DNA of 64,000 nucleotides from Spisula solida (Eukaryota > Mollusca > Bivalvia > Venerida > Mactridae), in assembly GCA_947247005.1 (NCBI GenBank), contig OX365944.1:8506501-8570500 (forward strand), in the 5' to 3' direction. Made by a program: the position numbers and the translations under genes. Under the pieces are notes generated by a model, which was given only the letters and a program-made list of their open reading frames with translations, was not told the DNA's origin and did not search any database. Below, one piece after another: positions 12,250-24,100 of this stretch (positions within the stretch are counted from its first letter, which is position 1; every line of letters begins with the position of its first letter).

Positions 12250-13800
12250 TCGCTTATTGTGATGTATCTAATACGCCTTATTAGTTTACTTCAGGAGCAA
12301 AAGGTAAACAAGAATGTTTATGTTCTGGTACTATTTATAGCCGGCCAATTTATCATTGTCCGATTATAAAATATATTATATACGACACGTGCATGTACAA
12401 AAGCTGTTTGTACTAATACACTTACAAATCAGATTATTACGGTCTATACGGATCAATATCTAGCACATGTATATTAGGGTTATTGTATTATTATAAATAC
12501 CAGTATGTACCCTCCACATAACCTTTCATTTACCCTCAATTAAATATTAATCAATGAATAAATGATGTAAACAATTAGTCTAGTCAATACACAGAACAGC
12601 TGACTTGCGACTCATCTTTCTATATTCATGTAACATCCTAACGGGAGATAATGATATCATTAGAAAAACAAATTATTATGTATAGAGTATCATAAACTCG
12701 TAACAACTAATTAAGAGATAATTGAGTAGAGTTACAGGAGGCAGGTTATTATTTATTTGTATCTATCAGAGATATTGGTTGATAGTTTATATTCATATTA
12801 ATGTAATTTAATGATGGCTGAGTACAGTCACTCTTAAGGTAGTTGAAGTGAAAATTTTAATTTGCCTTAAGTTAGTTTTCCATTCTACAGTTTTCTATGT
12901 CTACGTCCTAGATCTCTTAAAAGTATTCAGAATTGCTTTGATCAAATTCTATGAACAATATGTATTGCTGTGTATTTTAGATAATAAACAAAGACATTGA
13001 ATATTAAGAATTTTTATAAAATTATATTTTTTATTGAAATACGCTGGATTTATCTAATTTTTTATTGCAAATAAATGTCACAATATGTAATATTAGATCC
13101 CTATTTTCCAGTTACATGTAGAATACTAGGTCCTCATTTTCCTGTTACTTGTAGATATACCCTAGTGTAAGCAATTTTTCTTAGATTTTGTGGATTTTTT
13201 ATTGAAGTTTACTACCTTTATTTATTTAAATAATGTCAGCAGAAATAGCTCAGAAGTCCAACAGAAGTATGTAATGATTAATTACTTAATATGAACTTCA
13301 TGAACAATAAACTTAAAGCACAGCTTAAAACTATAATTATAATTAGCTATAGACCAACCTTAAACAAATAAGTGTTTGTTAAGCAACATTTACATGGGTT
13401 AAAGTGGTCTGGCTAGGGCCCAGGTAAAGGTGAAAAGGCAGGTTACAATTCCTGATTTATTTAATATATACGTATTTACATTATTATTGTGCTGCTAAAA
13501 CTAAATTTCAGTAAGAACATTTTATGTATGGGTTTAAATCAGGTCACATCAATTAAACCAACATTTTGTTTACAAAGGCCTGAAACATGAAGAGTATTAA
13601 TAATACATGTATATGCAAGTCTTACAAATGTTGCAATAAACTTACATTACCCTCCATAAATGTTACACTGATAAACACAACTCAAGTGTTTACATTCTAA
13701 CAAACAAAAAATACCAGCATAACTTGTTTTGCTAGAAAATATCATCATGTGTGGATCCAGTGTGGAGGCTGAGGAGCTCATGGCCCCTTCTGAAAGTTTG
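12250..13800. other. Intronic stretch, nothing recognised
   Basis: AT-rich, no coding signal. A weak internal duplication (TCCCTATTTTCCAGTTAC / GTCCTCATTTTCCTGTTAC) lies at 13099-13150. Confidence 0.5.
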
Positions 13801-13808
13801 GCAACAGT

Positions 13809-13881
13809 ACTGTAAACCAAATAATTATTTTGCGCGATTTAATTTTGTAGTTAGTTTTGTGAAACTACATTGGTTTATAGT
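13809..13881 (+). repeat. 73-bp internally deleted copy of the ACTGTAAACCAA element
   Basis: It starts ACTGTAAACCAA, contains TTTTGCGCGATTTAATTTTG as in the 208-bp copies elsewhere in the window, and ends TTGGTTTATAGT. The middle of the longer copies is absent. Confidence 0.6.
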
Positions 13882-14660
13882 AGTCGGTAAACAGTTTCGT
13901 TTGTATGTGCATTCAACACTGCGACTGGATTCATGCTGTGTGCATTAACCGCAATAAGAAGTCTTGGAGGATTAAACTAAATGCTGCTTTTAAGTTCAGA
14001 CCACATAATTAAGCACCCCCTCAGAGAAAGTACAAACTTAGCTAGATCTGTACATACAGGCCTGTAGCCACGCAGATAATTAAGGCACAGCTCAGGGAAA
14101 TTTTGAGAAATTACCAAAAAAGCATGTCTTTTGAAGAAATATACAACTCAAATATACTGTAGAATTATTTCAATTATTTTGCCTTGGTGCTTTTATGTCT
14201 CTGGATACGGCCCTGGTGCATGTTTATATTCACCCCCTAGATTGATTCATTGAACATAATATTTGTTTATATATGATTCTATATACATGTTGTATGTAAT
14301 TGAGTTGATGTGCATGACTGCATCAAGTTAAATCTTTTACAATTTAAAATTTATCTCAAATACTGCATGAACACTCCTGAATAAAATATACATGTAGTTA
14401 ACAGTTGTGTGAACTTAACATCACTACTGGCAGCTACATAGACTTAAGGGAATAGTTTATAGTAATTATAAGACCCATAAAATAATGATGAGTTACCACT
14501 GGTGAAGTTTATGTCTGATAGAGCCATCTATACAAGCAAATAACTGTACACGATGTAACAGGCAGCCTGACACTATGGGTGTCTACATCAATCACAATGT
14601 AACCTAATATAGATGTAATCAACATAAAAATGCCTTAAGGGTACTTATTATATAATAGTA

Positions 14661-15100
14661 GTAGAATCATACAAGATCGAAATGGCAGCAGGGGTTAGAC
14701 AGGAAATAGGTTAATTATTAGTTTATTACCCATCATGCATGTACATAGGTGCCTTTATGGGGCTTAATCATTATCTGTTGTTGGGGTAAATAGTTGTGAT
14801 TGCCCTATATATCAAAGATACTTTGTAGAATCATATAAGATCGAAATGGCAGTAGGGGTTGGATAGAACATAGGTTAAATTTCTGATTATATACATGTAG
14901 CCTTGATCAGGGGGTTACATAATCGTGTGTTGGTGGATATAACAGATTGTCAGATACTTTATAGAAGAATTATACAGGATCGAAGTATGAGCAGGGATAA
15001 GACAAAAGATGGTTTAATTATCTGCATTATTATGCCTTGTAGACGAGTATCACTATCAGGGGCTTACATCATAGTGTGTTTGGTATATGTTGCAGTCTAA
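14661..15100 (+). repeat. Three diverged ~150-bp tandem units
   Basis: TAGAATCATACAAGATCGAA, TAGAATCATATAAGATCGAA and AGAATTATACAGGATCGAAG (near 14661, 14827 and 14966) each begin a segment continuing with GCAGGG, a T-rich stretch and a GGGGCTTA/GGGGGTTACAT-like block. The three are too diverged for a recent array. No gene seen. Confidence 0.6.
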
Positions 15101-15308
15101 GTATTATCTGATTATTACACAATTAACACAGTAATAGTAAGAAATGCATGATAAGAAATGCAATGGCATGTGGATGAAATGAATGCCATGTTCCCGTTGT
15201 GTGTATGTATTATTGCTTGTCCTACATGTATATATATTACACCTCTATACACACGACTTACATCAAGTATACTATGACTAGATGTACGAAACTACACAAA
15301 ATACTTAC

Positions 15309-15638
15309 AAGTATTCTACCCGTAGTAGTTTGTCCAGATATGAGCTCACCGGCCCAATCCTTTGCCTCAGTGAGCCAACCAACTTCAGGGTCATGTCCTT
15401 TAATATTAAACAAACCCCCTTGTCCCTTCTCCTTAAAATCCTTTGACGATTCTTTATGTATTGCAGCATTTGGTGTTATGATGGAGCTTTTTCTCTGTGT
15501 GGTATTACGACAACATAGAAACATTATCAACCGGTATGTTAATATCACCACCAACCCACCAACGAACGTTATCATGCTCGACAAGACAAAATAATGCCAT
15601 TTTCCGTCCTCACAGATTTCTGTTGTATTCGTAGGCAT
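15309..15638 (-). CDS. slo: BK (Slo1) calcium-activated potassium channel, first coding exon
   Basis: Encodes the N-terminus of the large-conductance Ca2+- and voltage-gated K+ channel, a plasma-membrane tetramer. The exon gives 110 codons. Residues about 14-42 (HYFVLSSMITFVGGLVVILT...) match the extra S0 membrane helix special to Slo1, ending in a Cys pair where vertebrate Slo1 is palmitoylated. After a variable charged linker, EVGWLTEAKDWAGELISGQT and TTGRIL match the conserved S0-S1 region just before S1. The start codon (15636-15638) is the first Met in frame and S0 begins at the expected distance. The exon ends with a canonical GTAAGT donor (minus strand, 15303-15308), phase 0. The rest of the channel (S1-S6, RCK domains) is outside the window. 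A plus-strand frame over the same bases is a shadow. Confidence 0.93.
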
Positions 15639-16735
15639 TATTCTGAAGTAAATCCAAGATCACCTAGCGATATACTAAACCCACTTATGTTTTCAAGTAA
15701 TTCACCGCATGATTGTAGAATATACCTTTAAAATCCCAACATAACAGTAATAAATCAATACCACACAGTGATGTTATATTCACTTAAAATATCCTGTAAT
15801 ATTCTGGCATAATATAAGTATATATATCACATAATATCACATACACAAACACGTATTAACCACATACATATTCGCCGTCACTGCCCGGAGACGTACGGTT
15901 GTATAATGGCGCACTATTCCCAATACATGCCACACAGTGGCGCTGTGAAAAAGATTATCGATGTATCTCATGGAAATGGCACTAAACAGTTTTCCGATAC
16001 ACACCGGCATACAATACCTAGAATTTCTTCAATACGGTTAGTATAACTGACACTCCGAGTTAGAGAACTCAAGTCACATTGCCCGTGCTATCCTGTTTAT
16101 TTCGCGCCATTCATTAAACGCGGGAATGTCGTGCCACTTCTTGCTCGTTACAATTTGACAGAAACCCACACAACAAATCTGACTATGCCACGTGATATTG
16201 TGCATGTCTGACAAGATTAAAACGAGACTCCATGCTAATACTCGTTTAATTGTCACATGAGTCAAGTTGACTGTTGTTTACTGATAACATGTACGTAATA
16301 ATGTTTGCAAATATAGAAAATCACCAAAGTTTATTAAACAGAACCGACGTTAAAGGACCAGTGTGGCAATATTCCGTGACTTTTGGTTACAGGTGCTAGA
16401 CGAAATTTGCTTCACTTCGAAAACAAAAATAGCCTTATAAAGTATTTTATTTCTTCGTCGATTTCCATGAAATATAGACTACGCCACGCTAAGAGGAAAA
16501 CTATTTGCTTTCCATGAAATATAAGATCTTTTTCAGTAGCTTGTCCGTTTTTTCCAGCACCCTGTGAAACCTGTTTCAAGCCTAATATTTTCCATGGTTT
16601 CACATGGTGTTGGAAAAACGGCACAGTTGCTGAAATAGACCTTACATTTCATGTCATGGACCTGTAGCCAAAAGTCACATGGTATTGCTACACTGAAAAT
16701 GGCAGGCAACTTTTGACAATTAAAATACGACGGAT
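15639..16735 (-). promoter_or_regulatory. Presumed slo 5' leader and promoter region
   Basis: This is the flank upstream of the slo start codon. No TATA box or initiator stands out. A non-repetitive, relatively CpG-containing patch around 15870-16200 is the likeliest place for transcription start. This is placement by position only. Confidence 0.3.
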
Positions 16736-16737
16736 CA

Positions 16738-16832
16738 AGTGCACCCGACTTGGGAGTTGAACCGACGACTCCCGGTATTACTTGCTAGCATGTTGTTAGC
16801 CAGTCTTCACAGTCACTACACTCTACTACTTG
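16738..16832 (-). repeat. tRNA-like element
   Basis: On the minus strand a box-B-like CGGTTCAACTCCCAAG is preceded by GACTGGCTAACAACATGCTAGC, a plausible D/anticodon-arm remnant. Probably a SINE head. Confidence 0.4.
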
Positions 16833-16839
16833 ACAAGTG

Positions 16840-18100
16840 ACAAGCAGGTAGTGTTATCCCAAACAATCAACAATAATGATGTTCCGAGTACAAAATTAAT
16901 GTACTCCGCTCGTTTGTCAAACTTTATCACCACCATTCAAAAAAACATTATTTATTAACAACATAAACAATATAGCATTGTGCATGAATGCACATTTATG
17001 GTGCATACGAATGTCGTATAAACTACAGTTCGTATTATGAAATATTATTAATGATTTATACATTTTGTATATTATTAAATGCAAATCATACTGTAAACAT
17101 TTTAAAACAGTAAATTCCCAAAATAGGACCGGTCTAAAACCAGTCTTCTAATTCAAGTTGAATATGAACCACCGAATTTACAACAATGTGCTTGAAAAAG
17201 TGCAGATTTGAATTGATCTCAAACACTTTATTAGCGAATTTATCGGAAACAAAACGGCTTGGTTTTTAGTTTGGTAGTTTCGAAGTGGTATCAAACTAGT
17301 TTGTTAGCTGAAAAGTATATTTTCTCTATTTCGGAAAAATAAGTTGTCTCAAAAACAATTACATCGTGTAGATTTATATACCAACCATCAACAGTTTATA
17401 CTCTGTATTTGTTGAGAAAGTAATAAATATTTCTACAATACAATGTCATGTAGGCCTACAATTAAGAGCTATGAAAATAGAAAGAACGTACTTGCTTTAT
17501 TCTGTAATTAGCAGTACACCAACCAAACGTAATTCATTTGAAAACAAAACATAATGAAAAATATATAGTGCAGAGATTTTGGCCAACATCATGACGTTAT
17601 TTGCTCAATAATGACGTCATCAACGCTGAACGTCACAGTACACCATCGACGTTAGTAACAACGTCAGACGAAATGGCAACGACAAGAGGAAAACACGCAA
17701 GAGTTTCAGGTTTGATGAATATTTAATAACACTTTATTTCTGGGGAAATATTTCTCATTATACATATGTGTACGAACGGTGTATTTTGCAGATTTGTAAT
17801 AATCACAGTATACATATTTAATTTAACAATTGCACGGTCTTTTAACTTTTAAATATTGCCAATAAATAAGAATTGCTTTCTAGTTCGGAGAGTTTAAGAT
17901 CAACCGAGCGGATGTGTTTATAAAACAAGAATAAGATAGCGGGTTTCGTGATTTGTCATTCAATTAAAGTTCGATTATATATAATGGTCTTAGTCAAATA
18001 ATATTAGATAGCGGGAAATCAATCTCTTCAGTAAGTTTCAATAAGTAGATTCTAAGTACACAAATCACTTTTAACATTTTTGACTAAAACATGTAAGAAA
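16840..18100. other. Stretch upstream of slo; CRE-like cluster and an orphan ATG
   Basis: A palindromic TGACGTCA lies at 17612-17619 with further ACGTCA/TGACG half-sites between 17590 and 17670. An ATG at about 17673 opens a short frame (MATTRGKHARVS) that hits a possible but weak splice donor or a stop soon after. It could be a promoter and first exon, but no downstream exon is visible before the satellite. Otherwise nothing recognised. Confidence 0.25.
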
Positions 18101-18109
18101 ACCTATTTG

Positions 18110-21100
18110 ATTGAGGTACAGTCGTGCGTCAAATTTCGCTACATCATATTTCTCCAAGACGGCTCAAAAACGAAAGTAATTTCTTTGTGGCTGAAAGTAT
18201 TTCAGTAGTATTGACCAGTGGATAGTTCAAGCATTAATGAGCGCTCTTCTGTAATATTGTTTTGACTATTAATGATTGACTCTGGAGAGAGGTTGAATGG
18301 TCAAGTCGATATACCGATGGCGGCCCAATCTCTTTCGATATCACCTGATATCAAACTGTACAGGTCAATCATATAATATAAAGTAGCAATGGATTAAGTT
18401 GATATCTTCGGTTGATACTTACACCTTGCTTGAATGTAGTTTGGTAATCATTGTGATTGCTAACCATACATTCCTGTTGTTGTCAGTTCTTGTATTGGTC
18501 TTTCTACGACTTCTACGTTCTGCTTAAGTCATGTTATGGCGATACGACATTGCATGTATCGGGTGCACAGCTACATGCTGTATGTGAGACACCCTAGCAA
18601 ACAATTTGTCTAGTGGAAAGCTTACACTGATTTGACACAGCAGACCGGTTAAAACAATCGACACTATGCTAGTTACCCTCGGTAAGATTGAAGGTCAAGT
18701 CCTAGCGGATGGCCGTCCAATCTTTGCCTATTTACAGGAAGGAAACTACATAGGAATTGAGAGAGTAGTGTCATTTAAGCTTAAACTAATCCTGTTTTGG
18801 TCTAAAAGTCTGTTTTAGTATAGTTTTAATTGATGTTGTAGTCGCAACGAAGTCGTAGATATACTGTTTCTGGAAACATGACGACATACATAGTACTTAA
18901 GTATAATTAGGGTAAGCATTACGTTTAAGTGTAGTATTATAGTTGCAATAGTGCGAATACATGTAGAGGACATCACTTGTCTGATGAACAATTGGTGCTT
19001 CAAAGTTTATTGCATTATATTTCGCAATGACGGCGTAAACAATGGTAAGTAATATGTTTTGTTGTCTGAAGTATTTTTGAAGTGTTGACCAGTGGATAGT
19101 TACAGCGTTAATGAGCGCTCTCTTGAGATATTGTTTCGACTAATTATGATTGATTCTGGAGAGAGGTTGAATGGTCAAGTCGATATACCGATGGCGGCCC
19201 AATCTCTTTCGATATCACCTGATATCAAACTGTACAGGTCAATCATATAATATAAAGTAGCAATGGATTAAGTTGATATCTTCGGTTGATACTTACACCT
19301 TGCTTGAATGTAGTTTGGTAATCATTGTGATTGCTAACCATACATTCCTGTTGTTGTCAGTTCTTGTATTGGTCTTTCTACGACTTCTACGTTCTGCTTA
19401 AGTCATGTTATGGCGATACGACATTGCACGTATCGGGTGCACAGCTACATGCTGTATGTGAGACACCCTAGCAAACAATTTGTCTAGTGGAAAGCTTACA
19501 CTGATTTGACACAGCAGACCGGTTAAAACAATTGACACTATGCTAGTAACCCTCGGTAAGATTGAAGGTCAAGTCCTAGCGGATGGCCGTCCAATCTTTG
19601 CCTATTTACAGGAAGGAAACTACATAGGAATTGAGAGAGTAGTGTCATTTAAGCTTCAACTAATCCTGTTGTAGTATAGTTTTATATGATGTTGTAGTCG
19701 CAACGAAGTCGTAGATATACTGTTTCTGCAAACATGACGACATACATTGTACTTAAGTATAATAAGGGTAAGCATTACGTTTAAGTGTAGTATTATAGGT
19801 GCAATAGTGCGAATACATGTAGAGGACATCACTTATCTGATGTACATTGGTGCGTCAACTTTTATTGCATTATATTTCGCAATGACGGCGTAAACAATGG
19901 TAAGTAATATATTTTGTTGTTTGAAGTATTTCTGAAGTGTTGACCAGTGGATAGTTACAGCGTTAATGAGCGCTCTCTTGAGATATTGTTTCGACTAATT
20001 ATGATTGATTCTGGAGAGAGGTTGAATGGTCAAGTCGATATACCGATGGCGGCCCAATCTCTTTCGATATCACCTGATATCAAACTGTACAGGTCTATCA
20101 TATAATATAAAGTAGCAATGGATTAAGTTGATATCTTCGGTTGATACTTACACCTTGCTTGAATGTAGTTTGGTAATCATTGTGATTGCTAACCATACAT
20201 TCCTGTTGTTGTCAGTTCTTGTATTGGTCTTTCTACGACTTCTACGTTCTGCTTAAGTCATGTTATGGCGATACGACATTGCACGTATCGGGTGCACAGC
20301 TACATGCTGTATGTGAGACACCCTAGCAAACAATTTGTCTAGTGGAAAGCTTACACTGATTTGACACAACAGACCGGTTAAAACAATTGACACTATGCTA
20401 GTTACCCTCGGTAATATTGAAGGTCATGTCCTAGCGGATGGCCGTCCAATCTTTGCCTATTTACAGGAAGGAAACTACATAGGAATTGAGAGAGTAGTGT
20501 CATTTAAGCTTAAACTAATCCTGTTTTGGTCTAAAAGCCTGTTGTAGTATAGTTTTGATTGATGTTGTAGTCGCAACGAAGTCGTAGATATACTGTTTCT
20601 GGAAACATGACGACATACATAGTACTTAAGTATAATTAGGGTAAGCATTACGTTTAAGTGTAGTATTATAGTTGCAATAGTGCGAATACATGTAGAGGAC
20701 ATCACTTGTCTGATGTACATTGGTGCTTCAAATTGTATTGCATTATATTTCGCAATGACGGCGTAAACAATGGTAAGTAATATTTTTTGTTGTCTGAAGT
20801 ATTTTTGAAGTGTTGACCAGTGGATAGTTACAGCGTTAATGAGCGCTCTCTTGAGATATTGTTTCGACTAATTATGATTGATTCTGGAGAGAGGTTGAAT
20901 GGTCAAGTCGATATACCGATGGCGGCCCAATCTCTTTCGATATCACCTGATATCAAACTGTACAGGTCAATCATATAATATAAAGTAGCAATGGATTAAG
21001 TTGATATCTTCGGTTGATACTTACACCTTGCTTGAATGTAGTTTGGTAATCATTGTGATTGCTAACCATACATTCCTGTTGTTGTCAGTTCTTGTATTGG

Positions 21101-24100
21101 TCTTTCTACGACCTCTACGTTCTGCTTAAGTCATGTTATGGCGATACGACATTGCACGTATCGGGTGCACAGCTACATGCTGTATGTGAGACACCCTAGC
21201 AAACAATTTGTCTAGTGGAAAGCTTACACTGATTTGACACAGCAGACCGGTTAAAACAATTGACACTATGCTAGTAACCCTCGGTAAGATTGAAGGTCAA
21301 GTCCTAGCGGATGGCCGTCCAATCTTTGCCTATTTACAGGAAGGAAACTACATAGGAATTGAGAGAGTAGTGTCATTTAAGCTTCAACTAATCCTGTTGT
21401 AGTATAGTTTTAATTGATGTTGTAGTCGCAACGAAGTCGTAGATATACTGTTTCTGCAAACATGACGACATACATTGTACTTAAGTATAATAAGGGTAAG
21501 CATTACGTTTAAGTGTAGTATTATAGGTGCAATAGTGCGAATACATGTAGAGGACATCACTTGTCTGATGTACATTGGTGCGTCAACTTTTATTGCATTA
21601 TATTTCGCAATGACGGCGTAAACAATGGTAAGTAATATATTTTGTTGTTTGAAGTATTTCTGAAGTGTTGACCAGTGGATAGTTACAGCGTTAATGAGCG
21701 CTCTCTTGAGATATTGTTTCGACTAATTATGATTGAATCTGGAGAGAGGTTGAATGGTCAAGTCGATATACCGATGGCGGCCCAATCTCTTTCGATATCA
21801 CCTGATATCAAACTGTACAGGTCTATCATATAATATAAAGTAGCAATGGATTAAGTTGATATCTTCGGTTGATACTTACACCTTGCTTGAATGTAGTTTG
21901 GTAATCATTGTGATTGCTAACCATACATTCCTGTTGTTGTCAGTTCTTGTATTGGTCTTTCTACGACTTCTACGTTCTGCTTAAGTCATGTTATGGCGAT
22001 ACGACATTGCACGTATCGGGTGCACAGCTACATGCTGTATGTGAGACACCCTAGCAAACAATTTGTCTAGTGGAAAGCTTACACTGATTTGACACAACAG
22101 ACCGGTTAAAACAATTGACACTATGCTAGTTACCCTCGGTAATATTGAAGGTCATGTCCTAGCGGATGGCCGTCCAATCTTTGCCTATTTACAGGAAGGA
22201 AACTACATAGGAATTGAGAGAGTAGTGTCATTTAAGCTTAAACTAATCCTGTTTTGGTCTAAAAGCCTGTTGTAGTATAGTTTTGATTGATGTTGTAGTC
22301 GCAACGAAGTCGTAGATATACTGTTTCTGCAAACATGACGACATACATAGTACTTAAGTATAATTAGGGTAAGCATTACGTTTAAGTGTAGTATTATAGT
22401 TGCAATAGTGCGAATACATGTAGAGGACATCACTTGTCTGATGTACATTGGTGCGTCAACTTTTATTGCATTATATTTCGCAATGACGGCGTAAACAATG
22501 GTAAGTAATATATTTTGTTGTTTGAAGTATTTCTGAAGTGTTGACCAGTGGATAGTTACAGCGTTAATGAGCGCTCTCTTGAGATATTGTTTCGACTAAT
22601 TATGATTGAATCTGGAGAGAGGTTGAATGGTCAAGTCGATATACCGATGGCGGCCCAATCTCTTTCGATATCACCTGATATCAAACTGTACAGGTCTATC
22701 ATATAATATAAAGTAGCAATGGATTAAGTTGATATCTTCGGTTGATACTTACACCTTGCTTGAATGTAGTTTGGTAATCATTGTGATTGCTAACCATACA
22801 TTCCTGTTGTTGTCAGTTCTTGTATTGGTCTTTCTACGACTTCTACGTTCTGCTTAAGTCATGTTATGGCGATACGACATTGCACGTATCGGGTGCACAG
22901 CTACATGCTGTATGTGAGACACCCTAGCAAACAATTTGTCTAGTGGAAAGCTTACACTGATTTGACACAACAGACCGGTTAAAACAATTGACACTATGCT
23001 AGTTACCCTCGGTAATATTGAAGGTCAAGTCCTAGCGGATGGCCGTCCAATCTTTGCCTATTTACAGGAAGGAAACTGCATAGGAATTGAGAGAGTAGTG
23101 TCATTTAAGCTTAAACTAATCCTGTTTTGGTCTAAAAGCCTGTTGTAGTATAGTTTTGATTGATGTTGTAGTCGCAACGAAGTCGTAGATATACTGTTTC
23201 TGGAAACATGACGACATACATAGTACTTAAGTATAATTAGGGTAAGCATTACGTTTAAGTGTAGTATTATAGTTGCAATAGTGCGAATACATGTAGAGGA
23301 CATCACTTGTCTGATGTACATTGGTGCTTCAAATTGTATTGCATTATATTTCGCAATGACGGCGTAAACAATGGTAAGTAATATTTTTTGTTGTCTGAAG
23401 TATTTTTGAAGTGTTGACCAGTGGATAGTTACAGCGTTAATGAGCGCTCTCTTGAGATATTGTTTCGACTAATTATGATTGATTCTGGAGAGAGGTTGAA
23501 TGGTCAAGTCGATATACCGATGGCGGCCCAATCTCTTTCGATATCACCTGATATCAAACTGTACAGGTCAATCATATAATATAAAGTAGCAATGGATTAA
23601 GTTGATATCTTCGGTTGATACTTACACCTTGCTTGAATGTAGTTTGGTAATCATTGTGATTGCTAACCATACATTCCTGTTGTTGTCAGTTCTTGTATTG
23701 GTCTTTCTACGACTTCTACGTTCTGCTTAAGTCATGTTATGGCGATACGACATTGCACGTATCGGGTGCACAGCTACATGCTGTATGTGAGACACCCTAG
23801 CAAACAATTTGTCTAGTGGAAAGCTTACACTGATTTGACACAGCAGACCGGTTAAAACAATTGACACTATGCTAGTAACCCTCGGTAAGATTGAAGGTCA
23901 AGTCCTAGCGGATGGCCGTCCAATCTTTGCCTATTTACAGGAAGGAAACTACATAGGAATTGAGAGAGTAGTGTCATTTAAGCTTAAACTAATCCTGTTT
24001 TGTTTTGTCTAAACCTTTATCTAGTATAGTTTTTATTCGATGTAATAGATGCCAGACATGACGACATACTCAAGAATGATATTAGTAGGCATTTTTTTTT

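Larger units (their letters stand above)
1..15308 (-). other. Presumed intron 1 (partial) of the slo gene
   Basis: The first coding exon of a BK channel gene lies at 15309-15638 on the minus strand, so everything to its left should be its first intron unless an unseen gene is nested here. I translated by eye for the next Slo1 segments (S1 onward) and saw none, so exon 2 is probably outside the window. The stretch is AT-rich and contains four tandem-repeat blocks, several tRNA-derived elements and one foldback element, listed separately. The pieces 5100-6650, 10200-11270 and 12250-13800 hold nothing I can identify. Confidence 0.6.

Noticed and set aside
15199..15594. 131-codon plus frame
   Set aside because: Antisense shadow of the slo exon, which has strong homology on the minus strand.
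20475..23321. Repeated 63-87-codon minus frames starting MYIRQVMSSTCIRT
   Set aside because: One per satellite unit, not homologous to any protein I know, and length varies with small satellite changes.
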